Assembly: GCA_018062725.1 (NCBI GenBank) | Contig: JAGORP010000033.1 | Span: forward strand, 1 to 18,087 | From: Flavobacterium sp. | Lineage (GTDB): Bacteria; Bacteroidota; Bacteroidia; Flavobacteriales; Flavobacteriaceae | Direction of reading: 5' to 3' | Length of the DNA stretch: 18,087 nt | Shown: positions 1 through 6,545 of the stretch, piece by piece | Numbering within the stretch: the first letter of the stretch is position 1 | How the letters are laid out: each line of letters opens with the position of its first letter | Translations under genes and position numbers: made by a program | The notes under the pieces: model-generated | The model's database searches: none | What the model saw: only the letters and a program-made list of their open reading frames with translations | What the model was told of the DNA's origin: nothing

Positions 1-3
1 CAA

Positions 4-1740
4 TCAAATCATCATGGCGACAACCTCAAGTACCCAAGCATTACTCACCAATTTATACAATTGTTTGTATCCAGAATACAGTTCGCCTAAGCTATTAATC
101 GCCATTGGTGTTACCCAATTCCCACCTGTATCATTGGTACCTGTCTCGGCAGCAGGTGCGCCACACACATAAGAAGAATTACTAGTCCCACCAGTAGTGT
201 TTTTATACAAAGAACCACCATACTGGATAAACCCATAAAGTGTATTTTGATTATTTGGATCGATGGCAACGTCCATTCCGTCACCACCTTGCACTTTTCT
301 CCATTGATTATTATTAATGTAAGCATGACAACCATTGTCTTGATGTCCCGTCATTATTTTGGAGGAGGTTTGCTTGGCAACGGCTAATTTGTATATGATT
401 TGATTTTGAATGGTTTTAGTCAAATCGGTAAAATTGGTCCCTCCATTAGTAGTTACATAAATTCCACCATCACTTCCACAATATAATTTATTTCCAAAAA
501 AACGTAAAATATGAATATCGCCATGGGTATAGGAAGGGGTTACAGAACTCCAAACATTAACTCTTGTAAGTGAAGTTCCTCCATCTGTAGATTTCCAAAC
601 ATTTAAACAACCGGTATATATTTCTTCCGCATTTGTTTCCGAAACTCCTAAGGCATAATCATACCAAGATTGTGAAGATTCGTTAACATTTGTAGTTGTA
701 TTTCTCGCGGTAAACGTTACTCCAGAATCTTCAGAACGATATATCCCCTGAAATCCATTAGATGTAGTAGAACTCAACACATATACATAATTTGAATTTG
801 CAGGTGTCACATCAATCACTAAACGTCCTGAAGCTGCAGGCAAACCACTTATAACTGCTGTAAAAGTACTTCCAGAATCGGTTGATCTATAAAATGAAGT
901 GGTAGAAACAGCATATACAGTTGTTGGATCACCTGGTTTTACTTTAATATCTTTTATATTTCCCGTCAATGTTCTTGTCCAACTTGTTCCTGCATTAATT
1001 GATTTATATACTCCAGAACTTGTAGCAACCCAAACCATATTTGAATTTGAAGGGTTTACATAAATATCTGAAGCTCTTGACGGACCTGAAATTGTTCCTG
1101 TAATTGTCCAAGAAGCTCCACCGTTTGTTGATTTATAAACACCCGCAAAATTAGTATCTGAATGATTTCTATCTCCAGTTGCGATATAAATAATATTGGT
1201 ATTATTAGGATCGATTGCAATCCCAGAAACTCCAATTTGGGGAAATTCATCAAACAGAGACACAAAAGAAGTCCCCCCGTTTATTGACTTCCATACACTT
1301 CCGGCAGGTGTACCCGCATAAATAATATTAGGATTAGTGGGATCTATTGCTATAGCTTGAATCCTTCCCTGTCCGGGAGAATTATAAGGCAAGGTTCCAA
1401 AAACAGGCTGCCAATTACTTGATACTGCCAGTGCCGTTCTGTTGGTAGCTCGCTTTTTCCTTTCTTCCTTGAAAATATTCAGTAATTGCTCGCTAGTTAA
1501 GATTGAACCATCGTCATTTAACTGATTTTCGTAGTGATTTAACCATCTCATAAATAATTTAGAACCACTTCCTTTTGCATTTTTATCGTGGGTTAACCAA
1601 TACTCATCATAAGCTTGTTTCATTTCTTCGATGGAAGCAGATCCGTTTTTGGTTCCCAAAGATTTCATCCAAGGTGCTTCAGAATTGTATTGAGCTGATA
1701 AAGAGCTGGCTATAAATAATAAAAAGGCAATATATTTCAT
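4..1740 (-). CDS. Secreted Asp-box (BNR/sortilin-like) beta-propeller protein, C-terminus probably lost
   Basis: The start is placed at 1740 because MKYIAFLLFIASSLSAQ is a clear signal peptide; an in-frame ATG 33 bases upstream would put polar residues in front of it. After an alpha-helical stretch (residues about 20-95), the protein is built of repeats carrying Asp-box motifs (S/T-x-D/N-x-G-x-T/S-W/F): SINGGTSF, STNGGASW, SINAGTSW, STDSGSTF, SEDSGVTF, STDGGTSL and TTNGGTNF. IDP-NN-N-IIYxAT strands lie between them, as in VPS10/sortilin and BNR propellers. Such flavobacterial proteins are usually exported by Sec and then by the type IX system through a C-terminal sorting domain. No such domain is present: the frame ends abruptly in WVLEVVAMMI and TGA at bases 6-4, which does not look like a natural end. 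Substrate unknown; adhesin or hydrolase are both possible. Family confidence is high, integrity is doubtful. Confidence 0.8.
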   Translation of the reverse strand: MKYIAFLLFIASSLSAQYNSEAPWMKSLGTKNGSASIEEMKQAYDEYWLTHDKNAKGSGSKLFMRWLNHYENQLNDDGSILTSEQLLNIFKEERKKRATNRTALAVSSNWQPVFGTLPYNSPGQGRIQAIAIDPTNPNIIYAGTPAGSVWKSINGGTSFVSLFDEFPQIGVSGIAIDPNNTNIIYIATGDRNHSDTNFAGVYKSTNGGASWTITGTISGPSRASDIYVNPSNSNMVWVATSSGVYKSINAGTSWTRTLTGNIKDIKVKPGDPTTVYAVSTTSFYRSTDSGSTFTAVISGLPAASGRLVIDVTPANSNYVYVLSSTTSNGFQGIYRSEDSGVTFTARNTTTNVNESSQSWYDYALGVSETNAEEIYTGCLNVWKSTDGGTSLTRVNVWSSVTPSYTHGDIHILRFFGNKLYCGSDGGIYVTTNGGTNFTDLTKTIQNQIIYKLAVAKQTSSKIMTGHQDNGCHAYINNNQWRKVQGGDGMDVAIDPNNQNTLYGFIQYGGSLYKNTTGGTSNSSYVCGAPAAETGTNDTGGNWVTPMAINSLGELYSGYKQLYKLVSNAWVLEVVAMMI

Positions 1741-1761
1741 AAAGTACAAATTGGTTGTTGA

Positions 1762-1769
1762 CAAATATA
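1762..1769 (-). promoter_or_regulatory. Putative -7 element (TATATTTG) of the propeller gene
   Basis: On the minus strand the sequence reads TATATTTG, a full match to the Bacteroidetes -7 consensus TAnnTTTG. It lies 22 bases upstream of the start at 1740. No convincing TTTG -33 element is seen at the usual distance, so this is a motif call only. Confidence 0.45.
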
Positions 1770-1784
1770 CCAAAGTTTATGAAA

Positions 1785-1820
1785 TGAAAAAGCCTTCCCA
1801 TTTTATAAATGAGAAGGCTT
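1785..1820 (-). terminator. Rho-independent terminator of leucine dehydrogenase
   Basis: On the minus strand, 14-nt arms AAGCCTTCTCATTT and AAATGGGAAGGCTT pair around a 3-base loop, with one A/G mismatch, and run into five T (1791-1787). The hairpin starts 20 bases after the stop of the dehydrogenase. It also separates that gene from the propeller gene promoter. Confidence 0.85.
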
Positions 1821-1840
1821 CATATAATTCTAGCACAAAA

Positions 1841-2944
1841 TTATTTTGCTTGTTCTTTTTTTCTTAAATCAATTCGATTTTGAGCGATTTTGAAGGCCGC
1901 TTCATGAGTGGTAATTTTGTTTGCATCTGCGAAATCAAAAATTTCTAAAGTCGTATTATAGATATTTTCAGTTCTACGCATCGCTTCTTCTTTACCATAA
2001 TGAGCAATTTCTCCGTAAACATTAATAATTCCACCGGCATTGATTAAGAAATCAGGGGCATATAAAATACCTTTATCTTTTAACATTTGACCGTGTTTGA
2101 TTTCATTTGCCAATTGGTTATTAGCTGCACCTGCAATTACTTGTGCTTTTAATTTTCCAATTGTATCATCATTAATAGTTGCTCCAAGAGCACAAGGTGC
2201 ATAAATATCAACATCAGCAGTGTATAAATCATCTCCTGAAAATATTTTAGCCCCGTATTTATTTCCAATTTCTTGCAAACGAGCTTCATTAATATCAGAA
2301 ATAATCACTTTTGCTCCTTCGGCAGTTAAATAATCAACTAATGTTTCTCCAACGTGTCCGATACCTTGTACCAAAACGCGTTTTCCATCAAGATTATCCG
2401 TTCCAAATTTATATTTCGCAGCAGCTTTCATCCCCATATATACTCCGTATGCTGTTACTGGCGATGGATTACCAGAACCACCAATAGCTTCTGAAATTCC
2501 GGTTACGTGAGCCGTGTGCTGACGAATTAAATCCATATCTGGAGTCGTAGTTCCTACATCTTCTGCGGTAATATATCTTCCGCTCAATGAGTTTACAAAC
2601 TGACCAAATTTTGCGATCATTTCAGGTGTTTTGTCTACTTTAGAGTCCCCAATAATAACTGCTTTCCCCCCACCTAAATTCAATCCTGAAATAGCCGATT
2701 TGTAGGTCATTCCACGAGACAAACGCAAAACGTCATTTAACGCTTCCCATTCGTTTGTATATTTCCACATTCTGGTACCGCCAAGGGCAGGTCCTAAAAC
2801 AGTATTGTGTATTCCAATAATTGCTTTTAAACCAGTATCTTTGTCGTTACAAAAAACAATTTGTTCGTGATTATCAAAAGAAAGTTGACCAAAAACTGGG
2901 TCCACTTTATGAAGTTCACTAGCTTTTAAAGATTCAGTAATCAT
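1841..2944 (-). CDS. Leucine dehydrogenase (Glu/Leu/Phe/Val dehydrogenase family)
   Basis: This cytosolic enzyme reversibly deaminates branched-chain amino acids to 2-oxo acids with NAD+ and ammonium, linking leucine, valine and isoleucine turnover to branched fatty acid precursors. The protein has 367 residues, the usual length of leucine dehydrogenases and shorter than glutamate dehydrogenases. The N-terminal dimerisation domain carries GPALGGTRMW (51-60), then K82 and K94 in YKSAISGLNLGGGKAVI. These have the 12-residue spacing of the substrate and catalytic lysines (K68/K80 in Bacillus enzymes). The Rossmann domain has GIGHVG (194-199), followed by D217 in IISDIN, which fits NAD rather than NADP. 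The gene stands alone, with its own promoter and terminator, divergent from the ABC exporter. Valine or phenylalanine preference cannot be excluded from sequence alone. Confidence 0.93.
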   Translation of the reverse strand: MITESLKASELHKVDPVFGQLSFDNHEQIVFCNDKDTGLKAIIGIHNTVLGPALGGTRMWKYTNEWEALNDVLRLSRGMTYKSAISGLNLGGGKAVIIGDSKVDKTPEMIAKFGQFVNSLSGRYITAEDVGTTTPDMDLIRQHTAHVTGISEAIGGSGNPSPVTAYGVYMGMKAAAKYKFGTDNLDGKRVLVQGIGHVGETLVDYLTAEGAKVIISDINEARLQEIGNKYGAKIFSGDDLYTADVDIYAPCALGATINDDTIGKLKAQVIAGAANNQLANEIKHGQMLKDKGILYAPDFLINAGGIINVYGEIAHYGKEEAMRRTENIYNTTLEIFDFADANKITTHEAAFKIAQNRIDLRKKEQAK

Positions 2945-2989
2945 GTTGAATGTATTTTATAGTTTTGGCTTTCATTAAAAAAACCGGTG

Positions 2990-3022
2990 CAAAAGTACGG
3001 TTTTATATCAAAAGTTTGCAAT
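2990..3022 (-). promoter_or_regulatory. Putative promoter of leucine dehydrogenase
   Basis: On the minus strand TACTTTTG (2997-2990) matches TAnnTTTG, and ATTG (3022-3019) stands 21 bases upstream as a partial -33 element. This would give a leader of about 40 bases. The 198-bp divergent spacer 2945-3142 is AT-rich; for the ABC gene on the other strand I see only a weak TATATTTT at 3126-3133. Confidence 0.5.
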
Positions 3023-3142
3023 AATAAAACAAAATATTCACATAAAATTACATATTTGATAATTTTATTTTTCGTAAATAATTCAACGCAATTGCTTTTT
3101 ATTTTAAATATTTCACAACAAAAACTATATTTTACAGCATAA

Positions 3143-4903
3143 ATGAAAGAACTTAAGCAAATTAATCATTATTTTCTGAAATATAAATTTCATTTTTTTG
3201 GTGGCATTTTAGCCACCATAGTTGCGCAATTTTTTTCCTTAGTTTCTCCTAAATTAATTGGAAAATCAATTGCTGCAGTTGAAGATTATATTAAGCAAAA
3301 AGACACTAACACTCAGGCAATCAAAAGCTTATTAATTGAAAACATCTTCTACATTACACTAGCTGTTTTAGCTTCTGGTATTTTAACCTTTTTGATGCGC
3401 CAAACACTTATTGTAATGTCAAGACATGTGGAATTTGACATGAAAAATGTTATTTTCAAACAATACGAAAGGTTGACTCAAAATTTTTACAAAAACAATC
3501 GCACAGGTGATTTGATGAACCGTATAAGTGAAGATGTGGGGCGCGTACGAATGTATGTAGGCCCTGCGGTCATGTACACTATAAATACGGTAATCCGATT
3601 TGCCATAGTTATTATTTTTATGATTGAAGTCTCACCCAAATTAACGCTGCTAACGTTACTTCCCCTCCCTTTATTAGCCTATTTCATCTTTAAACTAAGC
3701 ACTTCAATTAACAAACGAAGTCTTGAATTTCAAAAAAACTTATCCGCTTTATCGAGTTATACCCAAGAAGTATTTTCTGGAATTCGAGTAATAAAATCAT
3801 ACACCATTGAAACAAAAATCCAATCTGAATTTGATTCTTTATCATTAAAAAGCAATGAAAAAAGTTTAGAATTGGCCAAAACTCAAGCTTTTTTTGGTCC
3901 CTTAATGTTATTATTAATTGGAATTAGTAATTTATTGGTTATTGCCTTAGGAAGTTACATGTATATTAATGGAAGTATCACTAAAATAGCAGTGATTGCC
4001 GAATTTATCATTTACATCAACATGCTGGTATGGCCTGTAACGTCTATTGGATGGGTTTCTTCGTTGGTGCAAGAAGCAGAGGCATCGCAAAAACGAATTA
4101 ATGAATTTCTACAAATTGAACCAGAAATTCAGAATAACAATACCAAACCTATCGTTATTGAAGGAAATATTGCTTTTCACCATGTTTCCTTAACTTATGA
4201 AGATACGAAAATTAAAGCATTAGAGGATATTTCATTTGAAATTAAAAAAGGGGAAACCATTGCCATTATTGGACGCACAGGTTCTGGAAAATCAACATTA
4301 CTTTCCTTACTAAGTCGATTATATGATCCAACCGAAGGTTATATATTAATTGATGGCCACAATATAACAGATTTAAACTTAGAAAACTTGCGTTCGAGTA
4401 TTGGTGTGGTTCCACAAGATGCCTTTTTGTTTTCAGATACTATAAAAAACAACATCAAATTTGGGAAGGAAAACGCTACTGACGAGGAAATCATCTTAGC
4501 GGCAAAAAATGCGGACGTACACAACAACATTCGTAATTTTAAAGACCAATACGAAACTTTACTAGGAGAAAGAGGTATTTCACTTTCCGGAGGTCAAAAA
4601 CAGCGTGTATCAATAGCTAGAGTATTTGTGAATAGCCATCAGATTTTGCTACTTGACGACTGTTTATCAGCAGTAGACACCGAAACAGAGGAAGAGATTT
4701 TAAATAACCTAAAGACTATTAGTAAAGGAAAAACAACAATCATTGTCAGCCATCGGGTTTCATCTGCAAAAAATGCCGATAAAATACTAATATTAGAACA
4801 CGGCAAAATTGTACAACAAGGCACTCATAATCAATTAATAAGTCAAGAAGGCTATTATGCTGCGCTATATCAAAAACAGATTTCTGAAAAAGAATTGTTA
4901 TAA
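3143..4903 (+). CDS. ABC exporter half-transporter (TMD-NBD fusion) with degenerate catalytic site
   Basis: This is an inner-membrane exporter of the MsbA/MdlB/BmrC type, 586 residues. The transmembrane domain covers about 1-310, with hydrophobic segments near 18-38, 66-90, 150-185 and 252-300. The nucleotide-binding domain starts near 340: Walker A GRTGSGKS (377-384), Q-loop Q425 in GVVPQD, signature LSGGQ (481-485), Walker B ILLLDD (501-506), D-loop SAVD and switch H537. The residue after the Walker B aspartate is D506 where hydrolysis-competent sites carry Glu; LLLDDCLSAVD resembles the degenerate halves of heterodimeric exporters such as TM287 and BmrC. No partner half lies within the window. 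The substrate cannot be told; lipid or drug export are the usual guesses. A weak hairpin terminator overlaps the stop codon. Confidence 0.9.
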   Translation: MKELKQINHYFLKYKFHFFGGILATIVAQFFSLVSPKLIGKSIAAVEDYIKQKDTNTQAIKSLLIENIFYITLAVLASGILTFLMRQTLIVMSRHVEFDMKNVIFKQYERLTQNFYKNNRTGDLMNRISEDVGRVRMYVGPAVMYTINTVIRFAIVIIFMIEVSPKLTLLTLLPLPLLAYFIFKLSTSINKRSLEFQKNLSALSSYTQEVFSGIRVIKSYTIETKIQSEFDSLSLKSNEKSLELAKTQAFFGPLMLLLIGISNLLVIALGSYMYINGSITKIAVIAEFIIYINMLVWPVTSIGWVSSLVQEAEASQKRINEFLQIEPEIQNNNTKPIVIEGNIAFHHVSLTYEDTKIKALEDISFEIKKGETIAIIGRTGSGKSTLLSLLSRLYDPTEGYILIDGHNITDLNLENLRSSIGVVPQDAFLFSDTIKNNIKFGKENATDEEIILAAKNADVHNNIRNFKDQYETLLGERGISLSGGQKQRVSIARVFVNSHQILLLDDCLSAVDTETEEEILNNLKTISKGKTTIIVSHRVSSAKNADKILILEHGKIVQQGTHNQLISQEGYYAALYQKQISEKELL

Positions 4904-4930
4904 ATAGTTTGGTTGTAACTATTTTTTTTA
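4902..4930 (+). terminator. Weak Rho-independent terminator after the ABC exporter
   Basis: Perfect 8-bp arms AAATAGTT (4902-4909) and AACTATTT (4917-4924) enclose a 7-base loop, and a run of eight T begins within the second arm (4922-4929). The stem is AT-rich, so leakage into the next gene is likely. It begins inside the TAA stop. Confidence 0.6.
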
Positions 4931-4935
4931 TCAAA

Positions 4936-4965
4936 TTTGGGCATCACAACACAAAAATAAATTTG
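4936..4965 (+). promoter_or_regulatory. Strong Bacteroidetes-type promoter of the PUR-like gene
   Basis: TTTG (4936-4939), an 18-base spacer and TAAATTTG (4958-4965) together match the Bacteroidetes sigma-ABfr consensus TTTG-N(17-23)-TAnnTTTG. This is the best two-part promoter in the window. It predicts transcription starting at about 4970-4973, almost on the first ATG of the downstream frame. Confidence 0.7.
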
Positions 4966-4970
4966 ATAGA

Positions 4971-5348
4971 ATGAGAATGAATGAAAATGATATGTTAGAA
5001 AAAGAAGAAATTTTTTCTAAGGTACTGCGTGCGGGAAGAAGAACCTACTTTTTTGATGTACGTTCAACAAAAGCCGACGATTATTATGTAACCATTACTG
5101 AAAGTAAAAAGTTTACAGAAGAAGATGGTTCTTTTCACTTCAAAAAACACAAAATTTACTTATATAAAGAAGATTTTGCTGCTTTTAGAGACATCCTTGA
5201 CGAAATGACCGAATTTGTATTAAACCAAAAAGGTGAAGAAGTAATTTCTGAACGTCATCAGAGAGATTTCAAAAAAGAATATCAAAATGACAGTAGTAAC
5301 GATGAGCCTCGTTCAAATTTTACTGATATCGATTTTGATGATATTTAA
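4971..5348 (+). CDS. PUR-like (DUF3276) DNA/RNA-binding protein
   Basis: This is a small protein (125 residues from the first ATG) of the bacterial PUR-alpha-like family, which binds single-stranded nucleic acid. The recognisable core is about residues 8-95: EEIFSKVLRAGRRTYFFDVR, then KADDYYVTITESKKF, then HKIYLYKEDFAAFRDILDEM, a beta-rich block followed by a helix as in a PUR repeat. The tail (96-125) is charged and disordered and ends in FTDIDFDDI, recalling the acidic tip of SSB. Candidate starts are ATG 4971, 4977 and 4992; the promoter just upstream would make 4971 leaderless, and 4992 (MLEKEE) coincides with the beginning of the conserved core. It has its own promoter and a strong terminator. 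Cellular role in flavobacteria is not known to me. Confidence 0.88.
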   Translation: MRMNENDMLEKEEIFSKVLRAGRRTYFFDVRSTKADDYYVTITESKKFTEEDGSFHFKKHKIYLYKEDFAAFRDILDEMTEFVLNQKGEEVISERHQRDFKKEYQNDSSNDEPRSNFTDIDFDDI

Positions 5349-5381
5349 TTTTAAGGTAAATAGCCGAAAGGCAAAAGTAAT

Positions 5382-5418
5382 AAGTCTGAAATCTATGTGA
5401 TTTTGGACTTTTTTTTTC
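5382..5418 (+). terminator. Rho-independent terminator after the PUR-like gene
   Basis: Arms AAGTCTGAAATC (5382-5393) and GATTTTGGACTT (5399-5410) form a 12-bp stem with two G-U pairs, a TATGT loop, and a run of nine T (5409-5417). It ends about 20 bases before the acetyltransferase start at 5439. Confidence 0.85.
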
Positions 5419-5438
5419 TCAATTTCCAAAATAAAACT

Positions 5439-6065
5439 ATGAAAGAAATCGATATTACACTTTGGAACCGAAAAGAGCATTATGAGTTCTTCTCACGAAT
5501 GAAATCTCCTTTTTTAGGACTGACGGCCAATGTAAAATGCACTAAAGCCTATTTTGATGCCAAGGAGCAAAACCACTCTTTCTTTGCCAGTTATTTACAC
5601 AAATCAATGCTAACCGTCAATTCAATTAAGGAATTTAAATATCGAATTATAGAGGATTCTGTTTATGAATTAGATACAATAAATGCAGGAACGACTATTG
5701 GAAGAGCAGACAAAACCTTTGCGTTTTCCTATATAGAATTTGATGAGGATTTTACCATTTTCAATTCGCGTTTACAGAATGAAATTTTGGAAGTTAAAAA
5801 TTCAACTGGATTACGAATCAATGATGATGATGTAAAAATTGATTTAATTAGGCATACTACAATTCCTTGGCTAAGTTTTAATGGAATTCTTCATCCAACC
5901 AACCACAATCAATTGGATAGTGTCCCGAAAATTTCATTTGGGAAAATTTTTGAACATGAAAAAGAAAAATACTTTCCCGTTTCGGTAGAAGCACATCATG
6001 GATTACTTGATGGCTTTCAAATATGCGAATACTTTAAATTGTTTGAAAAAGCATTAACCGAATAA
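5439..6065 (+). CDS. Chloramphenicol acetyltransferase-like (CAT, type A family) enzyme
   Basis: The protein has 208 residues against about 213-219 for classical CATs, and colinear similarity can be followed through the whole length. NRKEHYEFF (10-18) matches the conserved N-terminal block; IPWLSFNGI (142-150) matches the PWVNFDSF block; and PVSVEAHHGLLDGF (180-193) holds the diagnostic HHxxxDG with catalytic H187 and D191. By my alignment from memory, the positions of Ser148 and Thr174 of CAT-III are Thr141 (or 140) and Ser166, conservative changes. The family transfers acetyl from acetyl-CoA to a hydroxyl. Whether chloramphenicol is the substrate cannot be told. An upstream in-frame ATG at 5397 lies in the loop of the preceding terminator, so 5439 was chosen. 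No clear promoter is visible between terminator and start. The gene converges on csaA with a 13-base gap. Confidence 0.85.
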   Translation: MKEIDITLWNRKEHYEFFSRMKSPFLGLTANVKCTKAYFDAKEQNHSFFASYLHKSMLTVNSIKEFKYRIIEDSVYELDTINAGTTIGRADKTFAFSYIEFDEDFTIFNSRLQNEILEVKNSTGLRINDDDVKIDLIRHTTIPWLSFNGILHPTNHNQLDSVPKISFGKIFEHEKEKYFPVSVEAHHGLLDGFQICEYFKLFEKALTE

Positions 6066-6078
6066 ATAAATTTTAAAA

Positions 6079-6417
6079 TCATCCTATTCGCAACCCATTT
6101 CCTACTTTCAGATCACTTGTAAGTAGCACAATATCATTTTCCAATCCAACAGAACCTAACACTAAGCATTCACTCATAAAAGAACCTATTTGTTTTTTGG
6201 GAAAATTTACTACTGCCACTATTTGCTTTCCTTTCAATTCTTCTTTTGCATAGCGTTTGGTGATTTGCGCGGAAGATTTCTTGATTCCGATTTCAGGACC
6301 AAAATCGATTATAAGTTGGTATGCTGGTTTTCGTGCTTCAGGAAAATCGTGTATTTCTAAAATAGTCCCTATTCGCATTTCTATTTTTTCAAAATCGCTC
6401 CAAGAAATTGTTACCAT
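6079..6417 (-). CDS. csaA: CsaA-like tRNA-binding-domain protein
   Basis: A 112-residue protein consisting of a single tRNA-binding (OB-fold) domain, as in CsaA and the C-terminus of MetRS. Hallmarks are FEKIEMRIGTIL (9-20), HDFPEARKPAYQLIIDFG (23-40), GIKKSSAQIT (44-53), QIVAVVNFPKKQIG (65-78), SECLVLG (82-88) and the C-terminal VGNGLRIG. These are the signatures of the CsaA family, described as a chaperone with protein-secretion-related activity in Bacillus. Flavobacterial copies are usually annotated simply as tRNA-binding protein. The start at 6417 gives the normal family length. No TAnnTTTG element is seen upstream; instead a repeat element lies 24-47 bases before the start. It is transcribed towards the acetyltransferase gene and follows the secDF terminator, so it is probably transcribed alone. 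Confidence 0.9.
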   Translation of the reverse strand: MVTISWSDFEKIEMRIGTILEIHDFPEARKPAYQLIIDFGPEIGIKKSSAQITKRYAKEELKGKQIVAVVNFPKKQIGSFMSECLVLGSVGLENDIVLLTSDLKVGNGLRIG

Positions 6418-6440
6418 AATTAATGTCTAAATTGTATACT

Positions 6441-6464
6441 GTGACTTCGAGAGCCTCAGTGACC
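6441..6464. repeat. Flavobacterial TTCGA...CTCAGTGACC intergenic repeat element (diverged copy)
   Basis: CTTCGAGAGCCTCAGTGACC (6445-6464) belongs to a family of short repeats very common between genes of flavobacteria, whose usual forms are CTTCGACAAGCTCAGTGACC and relatives. This copy is bracketed by GTGAC (6441-6445 and 6459-6463). It is noticeably GC-richer than the surroundings. Another copy of the family core occurs in asnB at 14375-14389. Assignment to the family is from memory of such genomes. Confidence 0.6.
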
Positions 6465-6486
6465 CGATCGGTCCTCGCTATTAGCA

Positions 6487-6522
6487 ATAAAAAAGTCCCC
6501 TCGTCAATTAACGAGAGGACTT
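6487..6522 (-). terminator. Rho-independent terminator of secDF
   Basis: On the minus strand, 12-nt arms AAGTCCTCTCGT and ACGAGGGGACTT pair with one mismatch around a 6-base loop and run into six T (6494-6489). It begins 24 bases after the secDF stop. Confidence 0.9.
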
Positions 6523-6545
6523 CAAATGTATTAAAACTTCCTGAA

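Noticed and set aside
5363..5372. GCC-GAAA-GGC mini-hairpin after the PUR-like gene
   Set aside because: Stem of only three pairs with a tetraloop; the real terminator is at 5382-5418.
5397..5438. Extension of the acetyltransferase to an upstream ATG (MILDFFFLNFQNKT)
   Set aside because: This stretch is the loop, 3' arm and T tract of the preceding terminator, and CAT family proteins begin near MKEIDITLWN.
6067..6079. Palindrome ATTTTAAAAT between the convergent acetyltransferase and csaA genes as a shared terminator
   Set aside because: No G or C in the stem and it overlaps the csaA stop codon; too weak to call.
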